Shown here piece by piece: positions 50,251 to 59,110 of a stretch of 64,000 nucleotides of DNA. The stretch covers positions 1,798,001 through 1,862,000 of the forward strand of contig NZ_CP051516.1 of NCBI RefSeq assembly GCF_012689525.1, given 5' to 3'. Below the pieces are notes generated by a model. The model worked only from the letters and a program-made list of their open reading frames with translations. It ran no database searches and was not told the origin of the DNA. The translations under genes were made by a program, and so were the position numbers. Positions within the stretch are counted from its first letter, which is position 1, and the number at the start of each line of letters is the position of its first letter. Origin of the DNA: Paraburkholderia aromaticivorans (GTDB lineage: Bacteria; Pseudomonadota; Gammaproteobacteria; Burkholderiales; Burkholderiaceae).

Positions 50251-51321
50251 ATGGACGATGATCTGTATCTAAGCGTCGGGAATCAGACCGTCGGTGGCTG
50301 GACTGATATTCGCGTGACGCGCGGCATCGAGCGTTGTCCGTCGGATTTCTCCATTGGCCTGACCGAATCGTTCCCCGGCGAGCTCAGCGAGGTCGTCGTC
50401 CAGCCCGGCGATGAGTGCCAGGTGCAGATCGGGAGCGACCTCGTGATCACTGGCTACGTCGACCGGTACCGGCCCGGTTTTGATGCTGACGGTCATGCGA
50501 TCCGCGCGACCGGCCGCGGCAAGTGTCAGGACCTCGTCGACTGCGCGGCGGTGTGGCCGAACGGGCAGATCAGTGGCACATCTGCACTCGACGTCGCTTC
50601 GAAATTGGCTGCCCACTACGGCATCGCCGTCACGTGCGACGTTAGCGACCTGATCGCAATTCCCCAGTTCAACATCTTCATCGGGGAAACGTCTTTCGAG
50701 ATCATCGAGCGGATTAGCCGGTACAGCCAGTTGCTCGTCTACGATCAGCCGGACGGCAGTCTCAGGCTCACGCAGGCCGGCACCGTGCAGGCGGCCGGCG
50801 GCCTCAGCCAGGGCGTCAACGTGCAAAGCGCCTATATCGACTATGCAGCCGAGCAGCGGTTTTCGAAGTACACGGTTTTCACCCAGTCGGTGCTCACCTT
50901 CAGCGACGTGGGCGTCGGTCCTAACGTTATCGCCACGGTAGAAGACGTGGGCGTGAAGCGCGTGCGCGAGCATTACATCGTCGCGGAGGCGGTTCAGGGA
51001 TATGCAGATCTCGCCACGCGGCGCGCGAACTGGGAAATGAATCGTCGCATCGGGCGCGCTGCGGTGGTCACGGTCGTGACAGATAGCTGGCGGGATGCAG
51101 CCGGCGCGCTCTGGACGCCGAACACCCTCGTGGCCATCTCGCTGCCCAAGCTGAAGCTCGAGAACGAGGTCTGGCTGATTGGCGAAGTGACTTACATGCG
51201 CTCCGAAGAGGAGGGCACCACCGCGGAGCTGACGATCATGAGGCCTTCAGCGTATCTGCCCGAGCCGGTGGCGCTGCAGCCGATGTTCGTCGACGCGAGT
51301 GTTCCGCCGGGGGCGCGATGA
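50251..51321 (+). CDS. baseplate hub protein (Mu gpP/gp44-like)
   Basis: A 356-residue protein. LYLSVGNQTVGGWTDIRVTR near the start and VQPGDECQVQIGSDLVITGY match Mu gp44/gpP, the gp27-like hub that holds the spike. Overlaps the gpV gene by four bases. Confidence 0.92.
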   Translation: MDDDLYLSVGNQTVGGWTDIRVTRGIERCPSDFSIGLTESFPGELSEVVVQPGDECQVQIGSDLVITGYVDRYRPGFDADGHAIRATGRGKCQDLVDCAAVWPNGQISGTSALDVASKLAAHYGIAVTCDVSDLIAIPQFNIFIGETSFEIIERISRYSQLLVYDQPDGSLRLTQAGTVQAAGGLSQGVNVQSAYIDYAAEQRFSKYTVFTQSVLTFSDVGVGPNVIATVEDVGVKRVREHYIVAEAVQGYADLATRRANWEMNRRIGRAAVVTVVTDSWRDAAGALWTPNTLVAISLPKLKLENEVWLIGEVTYMRSEEEGTTAELTIMRPSAYLPEPVALQPMFVDASVPPGAR

Positions 51322-51917
51322 GTGGATCGAATGGGATTCTGAACAGACTCGCGCGTCGGGTTCTGCTGCTGTTTGGCCGCGGCCGCGTGATGACTGCGAA
51401 CGACGATGGTCCCGTCCAGCTCGCGCAGGTGCAAATCAACGAGCTCGAGACGATCGACAACCTGCGTCGGCTTGCCGAGTTCGGTTTCACGTCCATGCTG
51501 CCGCGCGACTCCGACGTCGCGATCGCCTTCATCGGTGGTGACCGTAGCAACGGCGTAATCGTCGCGTCGAACCACCAGCCGTCGCGGCCTACAGGCCTGC
51601 AGGCGGGCGAAACAATGATCTACACGCTGGACGGCAAGCAGATCTATCTGACGGCCTCCGGCGGCATCCTCGTGAAAGCGAATGGGCAACCCGTTGAGAT
51701 CGACGGCGCGACGACAGTCACGATCAATGCGGCCACGAAGATCCGCGCGGTTACGCCGCGCCTCGAATGTACCGGCGACATCATCGACAACTGCGATACG
51801 CAAACTAGCACGCTCGCGGAGCTGCGTACGGCGCACGATGGCCACGATCACCAGGTCGTCAACGTGCAAACGGGCGGTAGCACGATCACGACGTCTACAC
51901 CGAATCTCATCGAATGA
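51318..51917 (+). CDS. baseplate spike/assembly protein V (Mu gp45-like)
   Basis: A 199-residue protein with an OB-fold N-terminus (FGRGRVMTANDDGPVQLAQV, then FMSMLPRDSDV-like FTSMLPRDSDVAIAFIGGDR) and a beta-helical C-terminus (GGILVKANGQPVEIDGATTV). The C-terminal sequence HDHQ may hold a metal at the tip, as in related spikes. It punctures the outer membrane. Confidence 0.9.
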   Translation: MSGSNGILNRLARRVLLLFGRGRVMTANDDGPVQLAQVQINELETIDNLRRLAEFGFTSMLPRDSDVAIAFIGGDRSNGVIVASNHQPSRPTGLQAGETMIYTLDGKQIYLTASGGILVKANGQPVEIDGATTVTINAATKIRAVTPRLECTGDIIDNCDTQTSTLAELRTAHDGHDHQVVNVQTGGSTITTSTPNLIE

Positions 51918-52369
51918 GCGACATCAAGATTGTCTGGGACGCTGCAAACGCACGCGGCGACTGGTCCCTCATCGCCGGCGATATCGCAACGGGCGGTGAC
52001 CTCGAGACGGCGTTGCTCTTCAGCCTTTTCACCGATCGCGAGGCCGCGCCCGACGACGTGATACCGGACGGATCGAGCGATCGCCGCGGATGGTGGGGCG
52101 ATGACGGCGTTGACGATGGCACCGGACCGACCGGCTCACGACTGTGGCTGCTCTCCCGTAGAACCTCACCTACGGACAAGACGCTGACGGATGCCTATGA
52201 CTATGTGGTCGAGGCGATCCAGTGGCTCATCGATACAAACGTCGTGTCGCAGTTCGACGTTATTACCCAATGGGTCAAATCGGACATGCTCGGAATTTCC
52301 ATCACCGCCTATGCGCCTGACGGCAGCGCGCCGCAGACGTTCAACTGGGCCTGGAGTGGGGTGAGCTGA
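51914..52369 (+). CDS. phage GP46 family baseplate protein
   Basis: A 151-residue protein starting MSDIKIVWDAANARGDWSLI, with GDLETALLFSLFTDREAAPD and DRRGWWGDD, the clear pattern of Mu gp46. It is the gp25-like part of the wedge. ATGA overlaps on both sides. Confidence 0.93.
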   Translation: MSDIKIVWDAANARGDWSLIAGDIATGGDLETALLFSLFTDREAAPDDVIPDGSSDRRGWWGDDGVDDGTGPTGSRLWLLSRRTSPTDKTLTDAYDYVVEAIQWLIDTNVVSQFDVITQWVKSDMLGISITAYAPDGSAPQTFNWAWSGVS

Positions 52370-53532
52370 TGCCATATTCACGTCCTACGCTTACCGCGCT
52401 TCGTACGCAGATCTGGTCCGACATCACTGGCGCGGCTGGCCTTGTCGTGTCGCTTTTGCAGAAGGCCGTCCTCAAGATAGTCGGGTCGGCGCTCGCCGCG
52501 CTCGTTTTCGGGCTCTATGGCTATCTGGACTGGATTGCGAAGCAGGCTGTCCCCTTCACGTCGACGGATGAGTTTCTAGCCGGGTGGGGCGCGCTGAAGA
52601 ACACGTACCTCCTGGCCGCGACGCAAACGGTCCTGACCGTGCAGTTCACCGGGGCAAACGCCACGCGACTTCCGGGTGCCACCGGTGTGAACCGGGGCGA
52701 TGGCTTTGCCTACACCACGAACAGCGACGCTGACGTCAGCGGCACGACCGTCACGGTCAACATCACGGCAGTGACGGCGGGCAGTGCCGGCAACTGCGAC
52801 GTCGGCACGGCTGTCGTACTTGCAAGCGCGGTGCCAGGTATTCAGTCGACTGGCACGGTGACGGCTGTGGTCACGTCCGGCGCCGACGTCGAGACGCAGG
52901 ATGATTTCCGCGATCGCGTGATGCTCGCGTTCCAGAAGCCGGTGCAGGGCGGTGATCAGGACGACTATGTCGAATGGGCGCGCGACGTCGCGGGCGTGAC
53001 TCGGGCATGGTGTTCTCCGAACGGATTCGGGCCGGGCACAGTCGTCGTCTATTTCATGATGGACGCCGCCGAGGCGGCGCACGCTGGATTTCCGCAGGGC
53101 ACGAACGGCGTCTCCCAATATGACCAGGGGCCCGGCGGCGCGCCTCGCGATACGCCGGCGACCGGTGATCAGTTGACCGTGGCGAACGCGATCATCACTG
53201 AACAACCGGTAACCGCGCTCGTCTATCTCTGCGCGCCGGTGCAAAACCAGATCGGCTTCACGATCGGCGGCCTAAGCGGGGCTTCGAGCGCTACCCAGGC
53301 TGCGATCGAAGCCGCGCTCTCCGACCTGATGATCCGGGAGGGAGCGCCGGCGGGCGAGATCGACCTCTCTGACGTCAATTCGGCGATCGGCTCGGTACCC
53401 GGATCAGCCGGTTATCTGATCAATGCCATCACGAGCACGGTGGGCGGCGTCACCACGACCTATCCCGCGAATACAAACATCACCAACGGCACCGGCCAGC
53501 TGCCCGTGCTCGGCGCCGTCGCTCTCGTCTAG
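52369..53532 (+). CDS. baseplate wedge protein (Mu gp47, J-like)
   Basis: A 387-residue protein. PYSRPTLTALRTQIWSDITG opens it. AVPFTSTDEFLAGWGALKNT and DFRDRVMLAFQKPVQGGDQD are conserved in gp47/baseplate J proteins. With gp46 and gp48 it builds the wedge that triggers sheath contraction. Confidence 0.93.
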   Translation: MPYSRPTLTALRTQIWSDITGAAGLVVSLLQKAVLKIVGSALAALVFGLYGYLDWIAKQAVPFTSTDEFLAGWGALKNTYLLAATQTVLTVQFTGANATRLPGATGVNRGDGFAYTTNSDADVSGTTVTVNITAVTAGSAGNCDVGTAVVLASAVPGIQSTGTVTAVVTSGADVETQDDFRDRVMLAFQKPVQGGDQDDYVEWARDVAGVTRAWCSPNGFGPGTVVVYFMMDAAEAAHAGFPQGTNGVSQYDQGPGGAPRDTPATGDQLTVANAIITEQPVTALVYLCAPVQNQIGFTIGGLSGASSATQAAIEAALSDLMIREGAPAGEIDLSDVNSAIGSVPGSAGYLINAITSTVGGVTTTYPANTNITNGTGQLPVLGAVALV

Positions 53533-53535
53533 CCC

Positions 53536-54126
53536 ATGCCAGCTCCGAACTATAGTGCCGCGGATTATCTGCGCGCTCTGCAGACGCATCTTCCGCGCGG
53601 CCGCGTCTGGCCGCGAGATCCGGACGCGCAGCAGACCGCGATCCTGTCTGGATTCACGCCGGTTTTTGCTCAGTTGAACGCGCGCGCGAACAATCTTCTC
53701 GTCGACGCGTTTCCGTCGACCACCTACGAGCTGTTGCCGGAGTGGGAGGCGACGCTCGGGCTTCCCGATCCGTGCGCCGGCGAGGCGCCGACCACTCAGC
53801 AACGCGTAGCACAGGTCGTTGCGCGCCTGACAGCCACGGGCGGCCAGTCCATCGCGTACTACACAGCCGTCGCGGCGGCGCTGGGATACGCAATCACGAT
53901 CACGCAGTTTGTGCCGTCCAGGTTCGGCAAGAACTTCGGAACGCTCTTTGGCGGGACGGCCTGGGCGTTTGCCTGGCAGGTCAACGCACCGACCTTCACG
54001 ATTTCCACCTTGCAGTTTGGCGGCGCGTTCGGCACGCCTTTCGCCTCATGGGGCAACAACGTTCTGCAATGCGAGTTGCAGCGCTTCGCCCCGGCACACA
54101 CGACAGTTCTCTTTTCCTACTCCTGA
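53536..54126 (+). CDS. baseplate protein gp48 (YmfQ/DUF2313)
   Basis: A 196-residue protein. SAADYLRALQTHLPRGRVWP at the start and LLPEWEATLGLPDPC with QRVAQVVARLTATGG are diagnostic of YmfQ/DUF2313. It attaches fibres to the baseplate. Followed directly by the tail fibre gene. Confidence 0.93.
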   Translation: MPAPNYSAADYLRALQTHLPRGRVWPRDPDAQQTAILSGFTPVFAQLNARANNLLVDAFPSTTYELLPEWEATLGLPDPCAGEAPTTQQRVAQVVARLTATGGQSIAYYTAVAAALGYAITITQFVPSRFGKNFGTLFGGTAWAFAWQVNAPTFTISTLQFGGAFGTPFASWGNNVLQCELQRFAPAHTTVLFSYS

Positions 54127-54133
54127 GGTCTTC

Positions 54134-55105
54134 ATGGATCGATTAATCGCGCCGAACTCGGTCATTGCAGCACAAGCGGATGCGGCGCCGGCGACAGGGA
54201 CGCCGCAGTTTGCAACGGACGGCAATCCGGCGACTAATACCCCGGCTACGCAATGGCCGGCGTATCAGTACAACGCGCTTCAGGAAGAGCTCATTGCAAT
54301 TCTGGTTGCAGCTGGCGTTACGCCAGACCGAACGCAAAACAATCAGATCAACGCAGCGTTGCGCAAGATGTACACGCCTGTAATTGGGTTCGCTCGCAAT
54401 GTATCGGCCTTTCTCGGCACGACCGGTCCGACTGTGACCTTCAACGCCGACGAGATCGTCGTCAAAGCGGCACTCGGCGGACAGTCTTACATGCTCAGTC
54501 CGTTCAGTAAGGCCGTTTCACTTGGTGGCACTGGCATCGGAGGCGTTGTTGGCACTGCGCCCGCAGCCAACGGATTCGCAGCGGTCTATGCAGCTTACGG
54601 CTTGGTGGCGGGCGCCGGCATCTTTGTGACCGATGCGACAGCAGCGAAGGCATCGGAAGTGGCCGGCGTGACACTTCCATCTGGATACACAGCGTCGGCG
54701 CTGATCGGCATCGTTCCGATGGGCACAACGACGGCCAACTTCGCGCCGTTTTTGCTGATGGATCGGAAGGTGGATTGGGGTGGCGGCAATTTGCTGACCA
54801 GTTCCACATTTGTCGGCGGCCCTACGGCACGGCCGTCGACAGCATTCATTCCGCTAAATGCTCGCTTTATTAGCGGCTTCAATCAAGTTGGCAGCACGAC
54901 GGCCAGTGCGGTATCGCAAGTCATTACGCCTACCTCGATCGCCGGAGCCGGTGGACAGTACAACACGGTCAATATTCAGTCTGGTGCCTCACAGGCCATT
55001 CCGTTCCGGGTTGCGGTTGTTACTCCACAGACGATCTATCAGCAGTCGTCGAACAGCGCCGGTACGCCCGGATTCACTATCTCCACTAACTCTTTCGAGT
55101 TTTGA
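54134..55105 (+). CDS. tail fibre protein
   Basis: A 323-residue protein starting MDRLIAPNSVIAAQADAAPA. The N-terminal ~80 residues (QWPAYQYNALQEELIAILVA, then PDRTQNNQINAALRKMY) are a standard fibre baseplate-attachment domain. The rest is Gly/Ala/Ser/Thr-rich. It determines host binding. The distal part is strain-specific in such phages. Confidence 0.8.
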   Translation: MDRLIAPNSVIAAQADAAPATGTPQFATDGNPATNTPATQWPAYQYNALQEELIAILVAAGVTPDRTQNNQINAALRKMYTPVIGFARNVSAFLGTTGPTVTFNADEIVVKAALGGQSYMLSPFSKAVSLGGTGIGGVVGTAPAANGFAAVYAAYGLVAGAGIFVTDATAAKASEVAGVTLPSGYTASALIGIVPMGTTTANFAPFLLMDRKVDWGGGNLLTSSTFVGGPTARPSTAFIPLNARFISGFNQVGSTTASAVSQVITPTSIAGAGGQYNTVNIQSGASQAIPFRVAVVTPQTIYQQSSNSAGTPGFTISTNSFEF

Positions 55106-55108
55106 TCG

Positions 55109-55297
55109 ATGAACATTTTTGTGCAATTTACGGATTCGAGCAAAACGACGATCTGCGGCGTCTTTAGCTGCGCGCAGCCTGATGATGTAGTGCCGGTTCA
55201 AGGCGTGCTAGATGCATCCGACCCAAGGTATAAGGCATGGTGGGAAGCGCTATTGCCCGGCACCATGACTGGAAATCTCCCCGTTCCAACTGCATAA
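55109..55297 (+). CDS. small protein after the tail fibre, fibre-associated
   Basis: A 62-residue product (MNIFVQFTDSSKTTICGVFS, then QGVLDASDPRYKAWWEALLP). It resembles short fibre-assembly-type proteins by position and the W-rich end. Three bases separate it from the fibre gene. Confidence 0.6.
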   Translation: MNIFVQFTDSSKTTICGVFSCAQPDDVVPVQGVLDASDPRYKAWWEALLPGTMTGNLPVPTA

Positions 55298-55344
55298 GTT
55301 ACGTGCTAGCTATAATGTGGCTCCTTCCTCAGGGCTGCATCCAG

Positions 55345-56454
55345 ATGGCAGAGCGCGACCAAAGCATAGACGTCCTGCGGGGCATTGGCATCATCTTCGT
55401 TGTGGCTGGCCACGCGGGCAGCGGGACGGGACTCGCAGCATTCTCACCCTACTCGTTTCACATGCCCCTCTTCTTTTTTCTGTCAGGGCTTTTTTTCAGC
55501 GAGGGCGCGCCCGAGAGATTCGGCGCATCGGTGTTTAAGGGAGTGAGGTCGTTGCTGTTGCCGACGACGCTTTGTTTTATCGGATATGCACTCATTAGCC
55601 AAGTCTTGGGGGCATTCGGCTTCACCGGACTGTCTAGGCCACTGTCGCTGCGAGACATTTTCTTCGATCAATTCTTTGGTTCCGGCGCGTACCGCTTCAC
55701 TTCGCCATATTGGTTCATCCCGGTTTTGTTCTTCGCCCGACTGTATTTTTGCGTTGTCCACGCGCAGCTCGCTATCTTCGCTCAGCGCGTCCTGGGATGC
55801 AGAGAAAAGGCGCTTCACGCGCTGTTCGGGTTGGGCTACCTGTTGGCAGCGCTAGCGGCTGTTCATGCGTGCCGCCGTATGTATCAATTCGGTGACATTC
55901 AGTGGAGCATCATCATTCCGCTGAGAATCGTATTCGGCGCATTTTTCTACTACCTCGGCTACTTGTGTGCCACCTACCGCGTGAATCGCGCGCTAACGAG
56001 CATCATTATGCTTGCCGTGATTTATGTGGCTGGCCAGCAGTTGACGACCACCGGGAAGGTGCTCGATTTCTGGATGCAGATAATGAAGTTTGAGACGACG
56101 ATCCTTCCGATCGTCACGAGTATTCTCGGGATTGGCTTTTTCTATGGCGCTGCGATCCTTGTATCTGGCAATAGGGCCGCTCGCGTCGTTGCTTTCGTTG
56201 GGAAGAACGGGATGCCGATCGTACTGCACCAGTTGTTCGGCTTCTTCCTGGTCAACGCCGCATTGTGCGCGCTCGGCATCATTCAGCCGGCGACCGTCGT
56301 GAACCAGTACTATCAGTGGCATCCGGAGCACATGTGGTTCGTCTACGTGCTCGCTGGGTTGTCGGTTCCGATCCTGCTCGACAAATATCTGATCGTGCCC
56401 ACGGTGACTCTTGCACTATCAAGAGCGAGTCGCCGTAGACACACTCCGACGTAG
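55345..56454 (+). CDS. acyltransferase 3 family membrane protein (candidate O-antigen modification)
   Basis: About 369 residues from the ATG at 55345 (55315 is an alternative). RDQSIDVLRGIGIIFVVAGH is the acyltransferase-3 N-terminal motif with the likely catalytic His at its end. Around ten hydrophobic segments follow. In phages, such genes next to the tail fibre usually O-acetylate LPS and alter the phage receptor (serotype conversion). That role is inferred. Lysogen-expressed accessory gene. Confidence 0.85.
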   Translation: MAERDQSIDVLRGIGIIFVVAGHAGSGTGLAAFSPYSFHMPLFFFLSGLFFSEGAPERFGASVFKGVRSLLLPTTLCFIGYALISQVLGAFGFTGLSRPLSLRDIFFDQFFGSGAYRFTSPYWFIPVLFFARLYFCVVHAQLAIFAQRVLGCREKALHALFGLGYLLAALAAVHACRRMYQFGDIQWSIIIPLRIVFGAFFYYLGYLCATYRVNRALTSIIMLAVIYVAGQQLTTTGKVLDFWMQIMKFETTILPIVTSILGIGFFYGAAILVSGNRAARVVAFVGKNGMPIVLHQLFGFFLVNAALCALGIIQPATVVNQYYQWHPEHMWFVYVLAGLSVPILLDKYLIVPTVTLALSRASRRRHTPT

Positions 56455-56461
56455 GCCGCCC

Positions 56462-57175
56462 TCAGAACCGATACTTCGCCATCAGCATGTGCGTGCCCTG
56501 CCAGATGGGCTGGTAGGGATTGCTCGCCCTTCCGTTGATCTTATTCGCGAAGTACTGGTAGGCGACTGAAATGTTGCCGCGCGCGACTGATGCGCCGACC
56601 ACATATCCCACCAGCCACTGAGGCTTGTAATCGACGTGAATATTTCGCGGCGCGGCACCAGCTTCTGGAACCCAGTTGATGACGTCTTCGCTCCATGTTG
56701 AGCGATGCAGATAGGGGCCGGCTTCGATGCCAAATCGCCATTCGCGATAGTCATAGTGCGGCTCGACGGTCAGCATGAACCCTTGATCGTGGCCGCTGCC
56801 GATGAAGCGGCTCAGGTTGTTGCATGGACCGCTGCAGGGATCAGACTTGTTGACGCCTACGAGATCCGGCCCAACCCAGCGGCCGGACGTCGTGTTCGTG
56901 TTTGCGGACGGCACAAGCGCGTTGGTATGGACGGTGCCGAGCCATGCCCAGCCCAAATGCCAATCGACGCCCCAGGATTCTCGCTGGATGATCGGCCCGG
57001 TGAAGCCGATTTCGAACGATGGGGCGGTGAGATTGAGGCTGTGCGAGAAGCCCTGTTGATACCAGAGGCCGTCTGGGCCATTGCGGTACGCAGCGCCGCC
57101 GATCCCGGCCTCGAAGTGGATGTAGTCGGTGATGTTGTCCGCGTGCGCGCTTGCTGCTGCACAGCCGAGCGACAT
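56462..57175 (-). CDS. outer-membrane beta-barrel protein (PagL/acyloxyacyl-hydrolase-like)
   Basis: About 237 residues from the ATG at 57175. Alternating strands, aromatic girdles and a C-terminal Phe (LMAKYRF) mark an outer-membrane barrel. The end NPYQPIWQGTHMLMAKYRF is typical of small barrels carried by phages. Lipid A deacylase (PagL-like) is possible but no Ser-His pair could be fixed. The signal peptide seems cut short at this start (preceding in-frame RWRAAAVA would complete it), so the true start is unclear. Confidence 0.6.
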   Translation of the reverse strand: MSLGCAAASAHADNITDYIHFEAGIGGAAYRNGPDGLWYQQGFSHSLNLTAPSFEIGFTGPIIQRESWGVDWHLGWAWLGTVHTNALVPSANTNTTSGRWVGPDLVGVNKSDPCSGPCNNLSRFIGSGHDQGFMLTVEPHYDYREWRFGIEAGPYLHRSTWSEDVINWVPEAGAAPRNIHVDYKPQWLVGYVVGASVARGNISVAYQYFANKINGRASNPYQPIWQGTHMLMAKYRF

Positions 57176-57177
57176 TG

Positions 57178-57471
57178 CTACGGCTGCTGCTCGCCATCGA
57201 GCTCCGGGGAGTCGGCGCTCAAGTCGATCGTTGCTCCGACTCGGCGCATGCGTTGTAGCACTCGCTCGATCGTTTCGTTGTCGAGTTCCAATTGGGCCAT
57301 TGCGAAGAAGAGGGGGAGTGGACTGATGCCTTGAGGATCGCCCCCGCCGGTGTACTTGCGCCAGTGTCGTCCGCCCGATAGTCCGAACAGTCTGGCCATC
57401 TGCGCGCTGCTGAGGCCCAACTCGTCCTTGAGACGAGCCAGGTCGTCCGGCGACGGCGGTTGATATTGCAT
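57178..57471 (-). CDS. XRE-like HTH regulator upstream of the barrel gene
   Basis: A 97-residue protein. LARLKDELGLSSAQMARLFG followed by GGRHWRKYTGG is an HTH that contacts DNA. A Leu/Ile-rich helix follows. It ends two bases before the barrel gene, so the two form a unit on the opposite strand to the late genes. It probably controls expression of the barrel gene in the lysogen. Confidence 0.65.
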   Translation of the reverse strand: MQYQPPSPDDLARLKDELGLSSAQMARLFGLSGGRHWRKYTGGGDPQGISPLPLFFAMAQLELDNETIERVLQRMRRVGATIDLSADSPELDGEQQP

Positions 57472-57571
57472 GACGTGTGATTCCAGCGCCGATCGCGGCG
57501 TGACGAAAGCGGTCCATGATTTTCCTCATCGGATGTGGGCCGCGCGATTGCGCAGCCGCTAGTCGACAAGG

Positions 57572-57588
57572 TAGGCCTAATCGGCCTA
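57572..57588. promoter_or_regulatory. palindrome upstream of the XRE/barrel unit
   Basis: TAGGCC-TAATC-GGCCTA is a perfect inverted repeat about 100 bases upstream of the HTH gene start (57471). An operator for that regulator or an overlapping promoter is possible. The flanking sequence has no U tract, so a terminator is unlikely. Confidence 0.4.
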
Positions 57589-57681
57589 GGCGTCAAGCAT
57601 GGGAGCAACGATTCGATAAACAGCCGCCTGTGAACTGCACCCCAAAAGTTGGACACCAATCCAACCTTTGGGGTGTTTTTC

Positions 57682-58209
57682 ATGGCGAAGTACAGTGAGC
57701 AGTTAAAGCTGAAGCTGGTTAAGCAATACCTGGCTGGCGTCGCCGGTGCAGGTGTAATTGCACAGCGGTACGGTGTGGGTCCCTCTGTTTTGCGGCACTG
57801 GGTGGCGACTTACGAGCAGCATGGCCGTGATGGATTACGCAAGAAATTCAGTCACTACGACGCGCAGTTCAGGATGTCGGTCCTCACTCATATGTGGCGC
57901 AAGGATCTGTCGTGTCGGCAAGTGGCTGTGGTGTTCGACATTCGCAACCCCAGTTGTGTAGGGAAATGGGAACGCCGGTATCATGAGGGCGGTATGGATG
58001 CTCTGGCGCCCCGCCCACGAGGGCGCCCCAAAACAATGACCCACCCGACACCCGAACAGCCGACCGGAGAGAGTGCGCCGGATGAGCGCACACGTGAGCA
58101 GTTGCTCAAGGAAAACGAGTACCTGCGCGCGGAGGTGGCGTACCTAAAAAAGCTCGATGCCCTGCTTCAGGCGAAGAAGCAGGGCGCGCAAAAGAAAAAG
58201 CGCAAATAG
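57682..58209 (+). CDS. IS150-type OrfA (HTH protein)
   Basis: A 175-residue transposase N-terminal protein. The first HTH is YSEQLKLKLVKQYLAGVAGA with VIAQRYGVGPSVLRHWVATY, and a second HTH follows. A leucine-zipper-like end (LLKENEYLRAEVAYLKKLDA) leads to a Lys-rich tail. It ends overlapping OrfB, with G-AAA-AAG near the end allowing a -1 frameshift to make OrfAB. Confidence 0.92.
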   Translation: MAKYSEQLKLKLVKQYLAGVAGAGVIAQRYGVGPSVLRHWVATYEQHGRDGLRKKFSHYDAQFRMSVLTHMWRKDLSCRQVAVVFDIRNPSCVGKWERRYHEGGMDALAPRPRGRPKTMTHPTPEQPTGESAPDERTREQLLKENEYLRAEVAYLKKLDALLQAKKQGAQKKKRK

Positions 58210-59045
58210 TGCAGGAACTGCGGCAGCACCATGCGACGCTGGCCTTGCTCAAGGCTGCGGGTCTGGCGCGCAGCACGTTCTACTATCAGTTGAAGGTGAT
58301 GGACGGCGTCGACCGGCACAAGGACCTCAAAGCCAGGATCAAGACGGTGTATGAGCGCCACAAGGGCCGTTATGGCTACCGGCGCATCACCCTTGAGATC
58401 CGGAAGGCGGGTCAGCTGGTCAACCACAAGACAGTGCAATGTCTGATGGGAAAACTGAACCTGAAATCGCTGGTGCGCGCGAAGAAATACCGCTCATGGC
58501 GCGGCGAAGTCGGGCGTATCGCACCGAATCTGCTGAACCGCGAGTTCAGCGCGTCGCAGCCCAATCAGAAATGGGTGACGGACGTGACGGAGTTCAACGT
58601 GCTCGGACAGAAACTGTATCTCTCGCCGATCATGGATCTGTATAACAACGAAATCGTGGCTTACCAGATGAACACGCGTCCGGTCTTTGAAATGGTGAAC
58701 GGCATGCTCAGGAAAGCACTGGCGAAACTGGGAGACGAGGACAGGCCATTGCTGCATTCGGATCAGGGCTGGCAGTACCAGATGCGCGCTTATCGAAGGC
58801 TGCTGGATCAACACGGCCTGACGCAGAGTATGTCGCGCAGGGCAAACTGCTACGACAATGCGGCAATGGAAAGCTTCTTCGGCACGCTCAAATCCGAGTT
58901 CTTTCTTCTGAACAGGTTCGAGAGTATTGAGGCGTTAAAGGCGGGTATCAGACAGTACATCCGTTACTACAACCACAAACGCATCACGTTGAAACTGAAC
59001 GGCCTGAGTCCTGTGATGTACAGGACCCAGGCCTGCCGGCCCTAG
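58209..59045 (+). CDS. IS150-type OrfB (DDE transposase)
   Basis: A 278-residue catalytic half with the rve/DDE core: Asp in WVTDVTEF, Asp in LLHSDQGWQY and Glu in NAAMESFFGTLKSE. HKGRYGYRRI marks the upstream HTH_21 region. It is probably made as a fusion with OrfA by -1 frameshifting. Length normal; no stop or frameshift inside. Confidence 0.93.
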   Translation: MQELRQHHATLALLKAAGLARSTFYYQLKVMDGVDRHKDLKARIKTVYERHKGRYGYRRITLEIRKAGQLVNHKTVQCLMGKLNLKSLVRAKKYRSWRGEVGRIAPNLLNREFSASQPNQKWVTDVTEFNVLGQKLYLSPIMDLYNNEIVAYQMNTRPVFEMVNGMLRKALAKLGDEDRPLLHSDQGWQYQMRAYRRLLDQHGLTQSMSRRANCYDNAAMESFFGTLKSEFFLLNRFESIEALKAGIRQYIRYYNHKRITLKLNGLSPVMYRTQACRP

Positions 59046-59110
59046 CCGAAAACTGTCCAACTTTGCGGGGTCAGTTCACTGGGAGCGGCTTTTTTTATTT
59101 CCGGGGATTC

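Larger units (their letters stand above)
57631..59078 (+). mobile_element. IS3-family (IS150-group) insertion sequence
   Basis: The 1448-bp element is bounded by imperfect inverted repeats: TGAACTGCACCCC-AAAAGTTG on the left and, on the reverse strand at the right, TGAACTGACCCCG-CAAAGTTG. A 3-bp direct repeat CTG flanks it (57628-57630 and 59079-59081), as expected for IS150-type transposition. It carries orfA and orfB. It appears intact. Confidence 0.92.
57622..59096 (+). terminator. rho-independent terminator split by the IS element
   Basis: AGCCGC (57622-57627) and GCGGCT (59085-59090) followed by seven T flank the IS. Removing the IS and one copy of the CTG target duplication restores AGCCGC-CTGGGA-GCGGCT-TTTTTT, a normal terminator on the plus strand. 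The IS is in its loop, so the terminator is now broken. Confidence 0.7.

Noticed and set aside
57176..57529. N-terminal part of the 355-codon frame containing the barrel protein
   Set aside because: It overlaps the HTH gene at 57178-57471 in another frame and has no protein-like pattern; the barrel starts near 57175 or slightly upstream.
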